Shown in pieces: positions 53,301-62,718 of a stretch of DNA of 64,000 nt. The translations under genes were made by a program, and so were the position numbers. Origin of the DNA: Halobacteria archaeon HArc-gm2 (GTDB lineage: Archaea; Halobacteriota; Halobacteria; Halobacteriales; Haloarculaceae); the NCBI GenBank assembly GCA_025517465.1, contig JAOPKE010000003.1:1-64000 (forward strand), given 5' to 3'. Every line of letters begins with the position of its first letter. Position 1 is the first letter of the stretch. The notes below the pieces were generated by a model. The model had not been told where the DNA came from. It did no database searches and saw nothing but the letters and a program-made list of their open reading frames with translations.

Positions 53301-53684
53301 ATGGGGTCTCCGCGAATACCCGATGCGAAACTCGAACAGGACCTCCAGCGCCTGGCCGAGGAACTCGATCGGATCCCGCGGGCACGGGACATCAGGCTCT
53401 ACGGCGAGTACGGCTACGACACCTACCTGGACCGGTACGGCGGGATCGAGGCCGCCCTCCAAGCAGCAGGCTTCGACGCACACAGCAGGGTAAACTGTGG
53501 CCCAGGCGACATCGGGACCGAAGCACTCCTCGACGACCTCCAACGACTGGGCGAGGAACGGGGGCGAACGCCCAGGACGAGCGACGTCGAAGCCGACGGC
53601 CAGTACTCCCTGCCAACCTACTACAACTACTTCGAGAGCTTCCGCGACGCGCTCGCCCAGGCTGGCTTCTCCCGGGAGTCGTGA
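53301..53684 (+). CDS. homing-endonuclease-associated repeat protein
   Basis: A 127-residue protein from ATG 53301; a GTG at 53286 is an alternative. It consists of two tandem copies of a helical repeat. The first has LEQDLQRLAEELDRIPRARD and YGYDTYLDRYGGIEAALQAAG; the second has LLDDLQRLGEERGRTPRTSD and YSLPTYYNYFESFRDALAQAG. This is the HNH/homing-endonuclease-associated repeat that acts in DNA recognition. No nuclease domain is attached, so it may be a stand-alone DNA-binding protein or a detached part of a homing nuclease. Confidence 0.7.
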   Translation: MGSPRIPDAKLEQDLQRLAEELDRIPRARDIRLYGEYGYDTYLDRYGGIEAALQAAGFDAHSRVNCGPGDIGTEALLDDLQRLGEERGRTPRTSDVEADGQYSLPTYYNYFESFRDALAQAGFSRES

Positions 53685-54306
53685 GGCTGCAGTTCGAAGC
53701 GCCATGCAGTCCCCCTTCTATACCGACCGCGGACGATACCGAACAGAGCCTGTTCTGAGCGTTCTAAGAGAGACCAACCACCCGTTTCGCTGGCGACAGT
53801 GAGTATCCAGGACGCTCGTCATGCCACGGACAGCTCCTCCACTCCCAGATTGGTGAGAAACGACAGGTCATGAGTCCCATCAGGCCCGTCGCGTGTCAGC
53901 GTGCTAACGGCGCCGGGGCAGTATGAGGTCAGCCCGGAATGATGGGTCGGGATACGAGACGATCGCTACCTGGACAGGGCGAACGAATGCGACGCTCGGC
54001 AGCAATCGGTATCAAAAAGCCCCGGGACGATGGCCAGATGAGGGGGGTTGGGGGGTTAGGGGTCAGAGAGCTGGCAATCGATGACCGAGGCATCCCATGC
54101 CAGTACTTGTGCTTACACTGGCGTCTGAACGGTGACTATGGTCGTATAAAACTGCTCTGGGCCAATTATCAGTCAGATACGCTTGGAAACCAGTCCATGA
54201 CGGTATCACGAGATGACTGGGTGGTAGTGGAAATGATGCCGGGACTGACGTGAATCTGGTGAGAAGAACGCCCACCTTATCAAAAGGGAGTAACAGATTC
54301 AATCGT
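53685..54306. other. intergenic region, no convincing gene
   Basis: A 622-bp stretch. One frame (53939-54253) is open for 104 codons but its composition, glycine/arginine-rich then random, does not look coding. Nothing else was recognised. Confidence 0.4.
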
Positions 54307-54462
54307 ATGGTCCTCGAACTCGTCCTCCCGGGCGTCGTCGGATTCGTGTTTGTGATGGGCGCTGCCTACGCCGGAACACTTCGGGCGTTAGAAGTCTACT
54401 TCGACACGGAGCAAGACAGCATCTTCCTCTCGGACGACTACGAGCCCCCAGGTCGACAGTGA
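54307..54462 (+). CDS. small single-span membrane protein
   Basis: A 51-residue protein from ATG 54307; the frame opens upstream without added hydrophobicity. VLPGVVGFVFVMGAAYAGTL (about 6-25) is one membrane segment, followed by a short acidic tail (DTEQDSIFLSDDYEPPG) predicted outside or at the surface. No family was recognised. The GGTCGACAGTGA end and the haloarchaeal codon pattern make it plausible. Confidence 0.45.
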   Translation: MVLELVLPGVVGFVFVMGAAYAGTLRALEVYFDTEQDSIFLSDDYEPPGRQ

Positions 54463-54660
54463 GTTCGCTGCCACTGACGACAACCTGCGTGACAGTGGAC
54501 AACCGGTGAGGATTTCCACAGGGTCGAATACCCCTCTCGTCCGAAAAGTGGCCAGAGCCTATCGTTTGTGACGAATTTCGACGAAACCCGGCGATCGTTA
54601 ATTTAATTCGATATGTAATTAGGGAAGACATTCAAATACACCAATCGACTTGTCCACACT

Positions 54661-54789
54661 GTGACTGACTATATTGAATGTGAAGGCTGCGGGTTCGTCC
54701 TCCAGGCCGACTCGTCTTCGGAATTGCAACCCCATGGTCGGTCGGATTGCCCGGACTGTGGGTCGAGGAATTTTAAGCCGCCAGAGTGA
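54661..54789 (+). CDS. zinc-finger microprotein
   Basis: A 42-residue frame starting at GTG 54661. It reads DYIECEGCGFVLQADSS, then SDCPDCGSRNFKPPE and TGA. Two CxxC pairs (CEGC and CPDC) about 22 residues apart make a zinc ribbon. Small two-CxxC proteins of this kind are common in haloarchaea. TTTAATTCGATATG about 45-60 bp upstream could hold a promoter. Short length limits certainty, but the cysteine pattern and codon use support a real gene. Confidence 0.65.
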   Translation: MTDYIECEGCGFVLQADSSSELQPHGRSDCPDCGSRNFKPPE

Positions 54790-55474
54790 GCGAGATGGTC
54801 CAATTGTCGGTCAATTCGTCACACTGATTCATCGCGGGTAGGGCTGACCGCTCGCACAGAGTGGCTTCCCACCAATACCACGACCACGATTTCAAGAATC
54901 CCTGCAGTGAATCTGTCACACCCACCCGGTGGCACCATTGAAATCGTCTGTGATCGAGACGAGTTGCGTGTTGGATAGGGACGTATGGATCCAGGATACA
55001 GACCTTGAAACCAGGGTCTACCGACTAGATCCTCTGGCTACAGCCGCTAACGTGTCGTGTGATTAGGAGTCTCCAAAGTGATCGTCTGCGATTTCTCTGA
55101 GGGAATCGTTTGGATGGGACTGTGTCCATGGATCCTTCGGCTCTACTCGATTCGTGATACCGAGAACCCAGTCAAGATCCGTCCGGGGAATCAGCGTGAT
55201 ATTAAAACCATCCTGGCCACAGTATTGCATTTTTCCAGACTGGCGACGATGCCCCTTGCCGTGAGCGGGAATACCACTTTACAGGCGACATACTTGCTGA
55301 CGCTGTAGACTCCGTGTTCTACAGTGTGTGCTTCTGGACGAGGTAGCCTGGTGGCTAGTCGGCTGCGAATCTGTAGAAATCCTCGTGATCGGCACATTGT
55401 ATTAATATAATTCAATATGAAAATACTGCCGCATGACACGAATACATACACCCAGCAGATGACAATCATCCTGT
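54790..55474. other. intergenic region, no convincing gene
   Basis: A 685-bp stretch with open frames on both strands lacking recognisable motifs. The last 90 bp are AT-rich (ATTAATATAATTCAATATG) and probably contain the promoter of the gene at 55475. Confidence 0.4.
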
Positions 55475-55855
55475 ATGTCATCGAACGACATCACCAGACG
55501 CTCGGTGCTTCGAAAAGCAGGTATTGGCGCGACTGGTGTCGCTGGACTCGCCGCGTCGGCTAGTGGGGCGGCCAGTGCGCAAAGCAAAACTGTGATTACC
55601 GGCGGTGGCGGCGGGAGTCTCCCGTTCGAACCGGGAGACCGGGTTGTCCCCGCCGACGGTGGAATTTATCCGACGGAGGATCCCTGTGGACGAATCGCCG
55701 ATCAGGGCCCCTGGGGCGAATGTGCAACCGTCACCGATTGGACGTTCTGCGAGGGAGAGATTCAGATTCGCATTGATGGGGACGACAACATCTTATTCAG
55801 TGGTGCTCGAGGATGGGTTTCGGTAGACGAGGCGGAAGCGTCTGATCACTGCTAG
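55475..55855 (+). CDS. small exported protein with twin-arginine signal
   Basis: A 126-residue protein. ITRRSVLRKAGIGATGVAGL, then ASASGAASAQ is a clear twin-arginine signal with a likely cut after SAQ. The mature part is about 90 residues, with a GGGGGS turn and three or four cysteines (CGR, CATV, FCEGE, final C) that may form disulfides. No family was recognised. It is monocistronic. Confidence 0.65.
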   Translation: MSSNDITRRSVLRKAGIGATGVAGLAASASGAASAQSKTVITGGGGGSLPFEPGDRVVPADGGIYPTEDPCGRIADQGPWGECATVTDWTFCEGEIQIRIDGDDNILFSGARGWVSVDEAEASDHC

Positions 55856-56264
55856 TACAGATCACCGAAAACCGAATTTTACAGCCCTCAAATTGGCGTC
55901 ACAGACGGTTTCCGCCGGTCCATTACGTTCCACCGAGTACGTTCGTGGTTTCGTGTTCGAGGGCAACTTCGTAGGAGGTTCGGCATTCGACTTCCGGGAT
56001 TTACGGGTCTTCGCCCTGGACTTGGCGAGCTTGGCAAGCTCCTCGCGTTGGATTGAGACGATACATTCGATTCCCACGCCCGAATGCGTGGTACCTGGCC
56101 GCTTCATCGACGCGTTGTGAGCGACAGATGAGTTCCCGAGTTCCTGGACTGACGAGGCAAGCGTCGAACGACGGGTGAGCGCTCGGAGAATGGTACAAAA
56201 TCGTCATCACGGCCACAGTACCAAGCAGCAGTCTTCTAGGACGATTTGGGTGCCTAGACACCGA

Positions 56265-57330
56265 TTCATAATCGGTCCAAACGTCCGGGAGAGAGACAGT
56301 GGACAAAGCGTATCCCGAACTAGGCACACCAGCGTGGCGGATCACAGAGGCGTCGACACCAGCGGAACCAGCAGCGAGCGAGGAGGGGCAGCAACCGCCT
56401 TTGAGAGTGATTAATACGTCATTAGCGGTGGAACGCTGAAACCGCTAATCGCAAGACGAAAACCGATTATGAAAATTTTGACCCGGTGAGTAGCAGATCG
56501 GCGGGGTGACCGCGATGAGCGAGGGGTGAATTCGGGTATATCCATATCAATCGGACCAGCGCGAACACCCAGGTGGAACCAGCACTGGCAGCGTGGAGAA
56601 GAGCTACTTCGGATTGCTAATCTGCAAAACACGCCAGAGAAATCCAATAGCAGGTGTTCGCGTGGGTTTCGGATTCACGCCTCACGGTAAATTGAGCATC
56701 GCTCTTCACGACCAGCTCTCGGGTATCATCGAGGGCAATTTGTCCCAGTATCGTGTTTCGGCGAACCTCACGGGATCGGTCTCGAATCGGCCTGCTCGAC
56801 AACCCAAAATCGCCAGAGGGAAACCGATTATGAAAATCACTCCGACCGGGCAGACCAACCACTATAGCGGCAACTTCCACCCGCTTTGACGGCGCTCATC
56901 GATCGTTCGAGTCACCCCCAGTTCGGAGCGTTCACTCCCGACGTCTCAAACCTCATTTGGCCGAATATTGGCTACTCAGTTACCCAAGCTGCCAATTTTG
57001 TTCCTTTGAGTGTCGGGAGTTCGCTCTCGAACGAGTCTTCCACCGACGCCTCGGCCTGGTTCAGCGGTCATAGAATCACCTGGCTGGAGTGGATCCCATC
57101 GGTGTTTTCGTCGATCCCCTAATCGCCAGACTGAAACCGATTATGAAATTTATAGACCTTGATTTCGGGTCCAGATATCTCGATTCGTCGAGCGCAGATT
57201 CGCCTGGTTCGGCGCTATTCCCCAGCTACGCCTGTTCGCTCCCGGGTTGGGTCCCTTTCCGAAATGGTGACTAGTTCCGATGTGACGCCATGCTTAGTGG
57301 TCCTCCCGGACGTTTGGACCGATTATGAAC
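56265..57330. repeat. cluster of dispersed repeats with core ACCGATTATGAA
   Basis: Five copies share the core ACCGATTATGAA. Three on the plus strand (56447-56479, 56808-56840, 57121-57153) also share a preceding ATCGC(A/C)AGA block. Two others share a preceding CCCGGACGTTTGG block and lie in opposite orientation (56265-56291 minus, 57303-57330 plus). Spacing is irregular (about 150 to 360 bp), so this is not a CRISPR. The wider interval 55856-57465 has no convincing gene; it also holds ATTAGCGGT/ACCGCTAAT (56422-56450), a perfect dyad. Confidence 0.55.
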
Positions 57331-57465
57331 GCCGGACTAGCGGTCTAGATTGGCGAAGACAGTTGCTGGGACGAACTGCATCGCTATCTCCAGTTTTGTT
57401 AGAAGCGAAAGGTGGGATATCAGCGAACGGAGATTCATAAGCGAAGACGGGACCAATATTTCCCG

Positions 57466-58701
57466 ATGCAAGCTTCAGAAAACTACCCGCTTGCTGGTCC
57501 GAAGAATAGCCCCAGAACTGTACTTGCCGAAGGCGGCTTCACCGCTGACACAGAGATTATGACCACGACGGGCCCAGTGATGGCCGCAGAACTCACCTCC
57601 GGGGATACTGTCCTCGCACTGAACCCAACGACTCGAATGGTCAAACCAAAAGAAGTGGTTAAGGTACAAACGATCCACGACGTCGACGAGATAATCGCCC
57701 TCGAAACGCGCCGGTGTGATTTCCGTCTCGCACCCGATCATCCGTTCTTCTACACGACGAAAGCGATTTCCAAGATTCGTAAAACGACTGTTGCTGATCT
57801 TCAACAGTGGTTCCAGCGAAGATTCGTCAACGAGTGGCAGCCACGCTCGGGGACGCGACTGGAGGAGGTCGACATAACGGACCTCGTCGACGTCTACGAG
57901 ATTTGTGCGGCGAGTGAGGACCACGGGATCGCGTTCAGGGCTGCTCTCCCGGATGATTGTACGCCAGTAGGGAGTAGTAGTCACAAAGGATGCTTGTTCG
58001 ACCCGGACACGTTCAAACAGTACCAGTCTGAAATCGAATCGGTTGCCGACCGGACGACGATCCATTCTGGCTCCAATTCGCGCCGTCGACCCTATCGGTT
58101 CGAAGGTGACGACTTCATCGAATTCCTCGGCTGGTTCATCGCAGAAGGGAGCGTCAGCTGGACGCAGTCACGCGACACGCCTCACATACAACTGGCACAG
58201 AAAGACGAACGGCACCGGCCGAAGATCGCATCACTCTTCGAGCGTCTCGGTATCAAACCGTCGGTAACGAATAACGGGTTCTCCTTCGGGTCGACTATAT
58301 TCGGGACGATGCTCGATGAGCTTTGTGGGCACGGTTCGAAGAACAAACGAATTCCATCGTTCATCTGGAACGTGAGTAATCCCCAGAAGCAACTCCTGTT
58401 CGAAACACTGATGATCGGTGATGGGACGGATCAGCGGACGTACTACACGGCGAGCGAGGAACTCGCGGGTGACGTCCTTCGGCTCTCGCTGGAACTCGGC
58501 TCGAAACCACGGTATACGAAGCGGGGAGACATGTGGCGTATCTTCGTGAGTTCGAATGCAGATGGGTTCAGATCAGACCGGAATCTCGACTGGGAGGCCA
58601 ATTCGGATCCGCTCTATCGGGTGACGATCTATGACTTCTCCCTGGTAATGGCCGGTCGCAATGGAAAGTTCCAGTGGGTCGGTGCGAGTGGAGTCGTATA
58701 A
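57466..58701 (+). CDS. free-standing intein / LAGLIDADG homing endonuclease, splicing-defective
   Basis: A 411-residue protein from ATG 57466. Residues 24 onward read GFTADTEIMTTTGPVMAAEL then SGDTVLAL, the first Hint block of inteins, followed by RLAPDHPFF (block B). Two LAGLIDADG-type motifs, FIEFLGWFIAEGS (about 215-227) and LLFETLMIGDGTD (about 311-323), form the homing endonuclease. The end reads TIYDFSLVMAGRNGKFQWVG, matching intein block F, then ASGVV and stop. The expected first Cys is Gly24 (a single-base TGC to GGC change would explain it) and the C-terminal His-Asn is missing. No extein frame continues on either side. Splicing should be dead; endonuclease acidic residues appear intact. 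Confidence 0.75.
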   Translation: MQASENYPLAGPKNSPRTVLAEGGFTADTEIMTTTGPVMAAELTSGDTVLALNPTTRMVKPKEVVKVQTIHDVDEIIALETRRCDFRLAPDHPFFYTTKAISKIRKTTVADLQQWFQRRFVNEWQPRSGTRLEEVDITDLVDVYEICAASEDHGIAFRAALPDDCTPVGSSSHKGCLFDPDTFKQYQSEIESVADRTTIHSGSNSRRRPYRFEGDDFIEFLGWFIAEGSVSWTQSRDTPHIQLAQKDERHRPKIASLFERLGIKPSVTNNGFSFGSTIFGTMLDELCGHGSKNKRIPSFIWNVSNPQKQLLFETLMIGDGTDQRTYYTASEELAGDVLRLSLELGSKPRYTKRGDMWRIFVSSNADGFRSDRNLDWEANSDPLYRVTIYDFSLVMAGRNGKFQWVGASGVV

Positions 58702-58779
58702 TCTTGGTTCAAAAGTAGCAGGCCATCGACGGCGTCGTCGTCCAGGAACGAGCGGGCTGGACCCACGTCCTCGCCGTCG

Positions 58780-58850
58780 CGTTCGACCTGGGGACGACGA
58801 CGCAACGGCAACACACGGAACTGTCGACAGTCGTTCGGGCCGGGTACGAC
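58780..58850. repeat. duplicated gene-end fragment, copy 1
   Basis: This segment matches 60479-60550: CGTTCGACC...ACGACGAC...GGAACTGTCGAC...GT(C/G)GT(T/C)CGG. In one frame it encodes AFDLGTTTQRQHTELSTVVR before a stop, against AFDRRTTTERERTELSTVVR in the second copy. The two lie in the same orientation on either side of the beta-propeller lipoprotein gene. The frame here is open only over the last 50 codons, so it is a gene-end relic. The rest of 58702-59043 shows no gene. Confidence 0.5.
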
Positions 58851-59043
58851 TAGCCGAAACGCGACCAGAGGGGCTGACGAACGCAACTAGCCGGTTCAGA
58901 CGTATACGGGGTGTATCTTGGATCCATCGTGACTATTTCCGGATGTTCCGCATCGACTGGGCGGACTCAGAGCACGAATCGCCGCGTCCGGACCGGGCCA
59001 GACGATGAGAAAGTACTTGTCGGTGACAGAACCAGGGCAGTCC

Positions 59044-60447
59044 ATGTCGACCGACTGGTCCCGGCGGGCCCTCCTCGGCACGGTCGCGACGGTCCTGGCC
59101 GGCTGTTCGGCCGACTCAGAGACGACGGCAACGGCCACCGAGTCGTCGTCGACGGCCAGTGAGACGGGGACGGAGGCCGGCGAGTTCGAATCGCTACGGA
59201 CCGACGACCCGGCGCTCACCTGGGCAGTAGCCCTCCCGGAAGCTGTCGTGACGCCTCCTGCGCTGGATCCAGGGGCAGACCGCCTGTACGTCGGAGCGGG
59301 AGAGCACGACGGTGAGACGCCGACGGACAAGCGAGAGTCCTCGAATGGTGCGCTCTATAGCCTTCGGACGGCGGACGGACAGAAGGAGTGGCGAACCGCG
59401 ACGCCGGGACGGATAGCGGCACAGCCACTCGTCCACGACGAGCGAATACACGCAGTTGCGGGCATCGGCGGGCCACTGGAACCATCGATCGGTGAGCCGG
59501 AGATAGTCGCCTACGGCGCCGACGGCGAACAGCTGTGGACGGCAGCCCCAGGAGGTCCGGAATTGTCGCTCCTCGGTGCAGACGGCGGACGGGTGTTCGG
59601 TGGGTCGAGGGACGACCAACTCGTCGGAACCGAAAACAGATCGCTGTTCGCGCTCGGCGACGACGGGGCGGTAGTCTGGGAACGCGATGCGAGCGACGCC
59701 ATGGGAGGCGCAGTAGCTGGTGCCCACCTCTTGCACTGGGACGGGACAGAGGAACTTGCCGCGTATAGCCTCGAAACCGGCACGGAGGCCTGGCAAGTTT
59801 CCGAAGCGCCGATACTGACGTCGAGCGAAAATCCCGAGCTACGGTCGGCGTTGGATCCGGTGGTGTTCGACGGTCTCTGCTTTACGAAATCGAGTGAGGC
59901 GGCCGATGGGAGTCAGGCGCTCGTCGCGCGGTCGGTGGCGGACGGATCCGAACGGTGGCGGTACGAGCCACCCGACGGCGACACGTTCCGTCCGACGGGC
60001 GTCGCTACTAGCACCGGCGTAGCCGACGGACACCACGAGGACCCCTCGATCGTGGGAACGGGGGACGACGGCACCGTATTCTCGCTGTCCGACGACGGAA
60101 CCGAGCGGTGGACGACGACCGTCGGTGGCGTGCGACGGGGTAGTCCGCTCGTCGGCGACCAGATCTATATTCACGGAAACGAGACGATATACGCCCTGGA
60201 CCCGACAGAGGGGACCGAGCGTTGGCGAGCGTCGGTACCGGGGAACGGCACGCTCCGTCTGCTCTCCAATGGCGTCGTTGCGTTTTCGAACCGTGAGAAC
60301 GACAGCGTCGTCGCGTCCTTCCGGTCCGACGGGAGCGAACGGTGGCGATACGAGACGTCGAAGGACCTGACGCAGCCAGCAGTCCACGGGAACCGCGTGT
60401 ACGTCGGTACAGCGGACGGAACCGTCCTCGCCTTCGCTGCCGAGTGA
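59044..60447 (+). CDS. PQQ-type beta-propeller lipoprotein
   Basis: A 467-residue protein from ATG 59044, which places the signal WSRRALLGTVATVLAGCSAD at the N-terminus: twin arginine followed by a lipobox (LAGC), so probably a Tat-exported lipoprotein anchored through Cys. A Ser/Thr/Glu linker (about 25-50) precedes the propeller. Repeats end in W motifs (DGQKEWRTATPG, DGEQLWTAAPGG, GTEAWQVS, GSERWRYEPPDG, GTERWTTTVGG, GTERWRASVPG, GSERWRYETSKD). They are more diverged than in the other propeller gene. No PQQ site is recognised. Flanked by a duplicated gene-end fragment. Confidence 0.8.
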   Translation: MSTDWSRRALLGTVATVLAGCSADSETTATATESSSTASETGTEAGEFESLRTDDPALTWAVALPEAVVTPPALDPGADRLYVGAGEHDGETPTDKRESSNGALYSLRTADGQKEWRTATPGRIAAQPLVHDERIHAVAGIGGPLEPSIGEPEIVAYGADGEQLWTAAPGGPELSLLGADGGRVFGGSRDDQLVGTENRSLFALGDDGAVVWERDASDAMGGAVAGAHLLHWDGTEELAAYSLETGTEAWQVSEAPILTSSENPELRSALDPVVFDGLCFTKSSEAADGSQALVARSVADGSERWRYEPPDGDTFRPTGVATSTGVADGHHEDPSIVGTGDDGTVFSLSDDGTERWTTTVGGVRRGSPLVGDQIYIHGNETIYALDPTEGTERWRASVPGNGTLRLLSNGVVAFSNRENDSVVASFRSDGSERWRYETSKDLTQPAVHGNRVYVGTADGTVLAFAAE

Positions 60448-60478
60448 CGTGTGGGAGTGAGGCGAGATGAGCGCTTGG

Positions 60479-60550
60479 CGTTCGACCGCCGGACGACGAC
60501 CGAGCGCGAACGGACCGAACTGTCGACCGTGGTCCGGCCCGTGGGCGACC
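60479..60550. repeat. duplicated gene-end fragment, copy 2
   Basis: Second copy of the segment at 58780-58850, downstream of the lipoprotein gene in the same orientation. It encodes AFDRRTTTERERTELSTVVR then PVGDREP and stop. The parental gene is not in the window. Confidence 0.5.
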
Positions 60551-60656
60551 GCGAGCCCTGACTGCTGCGCCCTGCCCGACAGCGTGCGAGCAATCGGGGA
60601 TGCACCCCGCCCCGAGATAGCATCGTTCAAGTAGCGGACCGAGAGACAGAGGGCAG

Positions 60657-61880
60657 ATGCTGGATCGATCGGTCCGGACCAGGTGGCTGCTCGTCCTCGT
60701 CGCGGCGGCCGGGATGGGTGCCGCCGGGTCCTACCAGTTCGTCTGGTCGTCGCTCAGACCAGCGCTCGGCATGCGACTCGGGGCGAGCGAGGCGGCGCTG
60801 GGGACGGTCTATACGATTTACCTCGTCGCCCAGACGCTCTCGCAGTTCCCGGCGGGCTGGTTCCGCGACCGCTACGGGCCGCGCCTGCCGGTGGCCGTCG
60901 GCGCGGTGCTCCTCGCCGTGGGCTACCTGGGAACCGGGGTCGCGACGGCGACGTGGCAGGTTACGCTCTGGTACGCCGTCGGCGGCGTCGGCGCGGGCAC
61001 GCTCTACACCATCGCGGTGAACACGCCGGTCAAGTGGTTCACCGAGCGCCGCGGGCTGGCGACGGGGATCGTGACGATGGCCTACGGCGGCCTGAGCGTG
61101 CTGTTCATCCCGTTCGTTCGCGACGGGCTTGCGACGGACTTCTTCGGGACGGTTGCGACGCTCGGACTCGTCACCGGCGCCATCGCGTTCGCCGGCGCGC
61201 TCGTGCTCCGGGACCCCTCCTCGAGTTCCGACGACGGGGACGAGAGCGAAGTGGACGAGAGCCCCGACGCCGTGAGTGGCCAGACCACGACAGCGGACGA
61301 GACCTACACCTGGCGCGAGGCGGCCCGGACCTGGCAGTTCTGGCTCCTGTACGCAATGCTGGTCGTCGTCAACGCCGTCGGGCTGATGCTCATCGGCAAG
61401 GCGGTTGCCTTCGCCGACCAGTTCGGCCTGCCCGCGGCGGTGCTGACGGCGGCGGCGTCGGTCGTCGCGCTCGCGGACAGCGCCGGCCTGCTGGCCATCG
61501 GCGGGCTCTCGGACCGCCTCGGCCGCGAGCGCACCGCGGCGGCGACGGTGACGCTCTCCGGCGTCGCCATCGCCCTGGCGGTGTGGACCGGCGCCACCCA
61601 GCGGGCGCTGCCGTTCGTCGTCTTGCTCGGCGCGGCGGCGTTTTTCCGGAGCCCGGTGTTCTCCATCGTCCCGTCGCTGGTCGGCGAGTACTACGGTCAG
61701 GCCCGGTCCTCGGAGAACTACGCCGTCCTCTACACCGCGAAGGCCTGGGGTGGCATCGGCGGCGGCGTCGTCGCGAGCCTGCTGATCACCCGCGTCGGCT
61801 GGTCCATGGCGTTCCTCCTGGGCGCCGCTGCGCTGAGTGCCGTCGGGCTGTCGCTGACCAGGTTGCGGCCAGTGGAATAA
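60657..61880 (+). CDS. MFS transporter, OFA-like
   Basis: A 407-residue integral membrane protein with about twelve hydrophobic segments in two six-helix halves split by an acidic loop (about 180-215, SSSDDGDESEVDES). FRDRYGPR between helices 2 and 3 is the MFS motif A. The second half has the matching GLSDRLGRERT. Sequence style (YTIYLVAQTLSQFPAGW, VKWFTERRGLATGI) resembles the oxalate/formate antiporter-like family. The substrate is unknown. Neighbouring arsenic genes start 460 bp downstream and are probably a separate unit. Confidence 0.85.
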   Translation: MLDRSVRTRWLLVLVAAAGMGAAGSYQFVWSSLRPALGMRLGASEAALGTVYTIYLVAQTLSQFPAGWFRDRYGPRLPVAVGAVLLAVGYLGTGVATATWQVTLWYAVGGVGAGTLYTIAVNTPVKWFTERRGLATGIVTMAYGGLSVLFIPFVRDGLATDFFGTVATLGLVTGAIAFAGALVLRDPSSSSDDGDESEVDESPDAVSGQTTTADETYTWREAARTWQFWLLYAMLVVVNAVGLMLIGKAVAFADQFGLPAAVLTAAASVVALADSAGLLAIGGLSDRLGRERTAAATVTLSGVAIALAVWTGATQRALPFVVLLGAAAFFRSPVFSIVPSLVGEYYGQARSSENYAVLYTAKAWGGIGGGVVASLLITRVGWSMAFLLGAAALSAVGLSLTRLRPVE

Positions 61881-62032
61881 GTATCGTCATTCCCGGGGTC
61901 TGACTATCTCGTGTTTCAGCGGTTCAGGATGCGCACCCACACTTCCCCGATTCGTTCGTCCGTGGGAACTGAAAGCTAATGGAGCGCCGGAAGGTCAGCA
62001 AGGTGAACACCGGGCGCCGTAGAACTGCCGTG

Positions 62033-62320
62033 TTACCCAGTTTTCTCTGTCCAACTCCCCGAATTCTGGTGCCCGAATCGGTCCGGTGTTTTCAGCGTGA
62101 AGTACCGTTCCGTCCACGTCGTCAACCATAGCGTGACGTCCTCGAACGGCGTGCCGTCGGGGTCGTCTGGAGTGACGTAGTCAGCGCGAACCCGCCCGTC
62201 GACAGTGGCGAGTGCAGCGGTCGTCGTTGTCCGTGAGCGTACGAACGCCGTACACGACGACCGTGCCAGGTGAGAGAGATTTCGTCTCCCTCCGGTCGAA
62301 ACAGCTATATTAGCATTCAC
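62033..62320 (-). CDS. hypothetical protein, doubtful
   Basis: A 95-codon frame. Its latter half (ATVDGRVRADYVTPDDPDGT and VTLWLTTWTERYFTLKT) has plausible haloarchaeal composition; the first 30 residues do not. It is divergent from arsR and its ATG lies 20 bp from the arsR start. It could be a relic of a longer gene. No family was recognised. The stretch 61881-62032 shows nothing. Confidence 0.3.
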   Translation of the reverse strand: MNANIAVSTGGRRNLSHLARSSCTAFVRSRTTTTAALATVDGRVRADYVTPDDPDGTPFEDVTLWLTTWTERYFTLKTPDRFGHQNSGSWTEKTG

Positions 62321-62340
62321 TCATATTACCATTCACTGAA

Positions 62341-62718
62341 ATGGCTCCGAACGCTACCGAAACGGAATCCCAGTCCTGTCGACCCGACGACTCGGCCGAA
62401 AACGCGTGTTGTACAGCCATTCCCGAGGTCGAGGAGGATGCGCTGGTCGCGGACGTCCAGTTGCTCTCGGCGCTCGGCAACGACACCCGGTACGAACTGG
62501 TACGCCGTATCGGCGCCGCGGAGGGCAGCGTCTGCGTCTGCGACCTCGAAGCGGTCGTCGGCATCAGCCAGAGCGGCGTCAGCCAGGCTCTGTCGCGGCT
62601 CTACTCGGCGGGGCTGGTCACGCGACGGAAAGAGGGGTCCTGGCGGTACTACGGACTGACCGACGACGCCGAACGGCTTCTGGACACGCTCGACGCGCTG
62701 GGGAACGACGATGAGTGA
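62341..62718 (+). CDS. arsR: ArsR family arsenic-responsive repressor
   Basis: A 125-residue winged-helix repressor. LLSALGNDTRYELVRRI opens the ArsR HTH domain. SVCVCDLEAVV holds the arsenite-binding pair C65 and C67 (CxC in the alpha-3 region). SQSGVSQALSRLYSAGLVTR is the recognition helix and RKEGSWRYYGL the wing. An N-terminal CC (23-24) may contribute a third ligand. It overlaps the start of the ArsM gene by 8 bp, so it probably represses its own operon and releases DNA on binding As(III). AT-rich ATTAGCATTCACTCATATT just upstream is a likely promoter. Confidence 0.88.
   Translation: MAPNATETESQSCRPDDSAENACCTAIPEVEEDALVADVQLLSALGNDTRYELVRRIGAAEGSVCVCDLEAVVGISQSGVSQALSRLYSAGLVTRRKEGSWRYYGLTDDAERLLDTLDALGNDDE

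Noticed and set aside
53939-54253. 104-codon frame between the homing-repeat gene and the small membrane protein
   Set aside because: Composition shifts midway, no motif, no promoter; not supportable as a gene.
56447-57153. CRISPR array
   Set aside because: Repeats are spaced by more than 300 bp at irregular distances, and no cas genes are in the window.
60171-60630. Antisense frames across the end of the lipoprotein gene
   Set aside because: No motif and Arg/Ser-rich; the plus-strand propeller repeats are clear.
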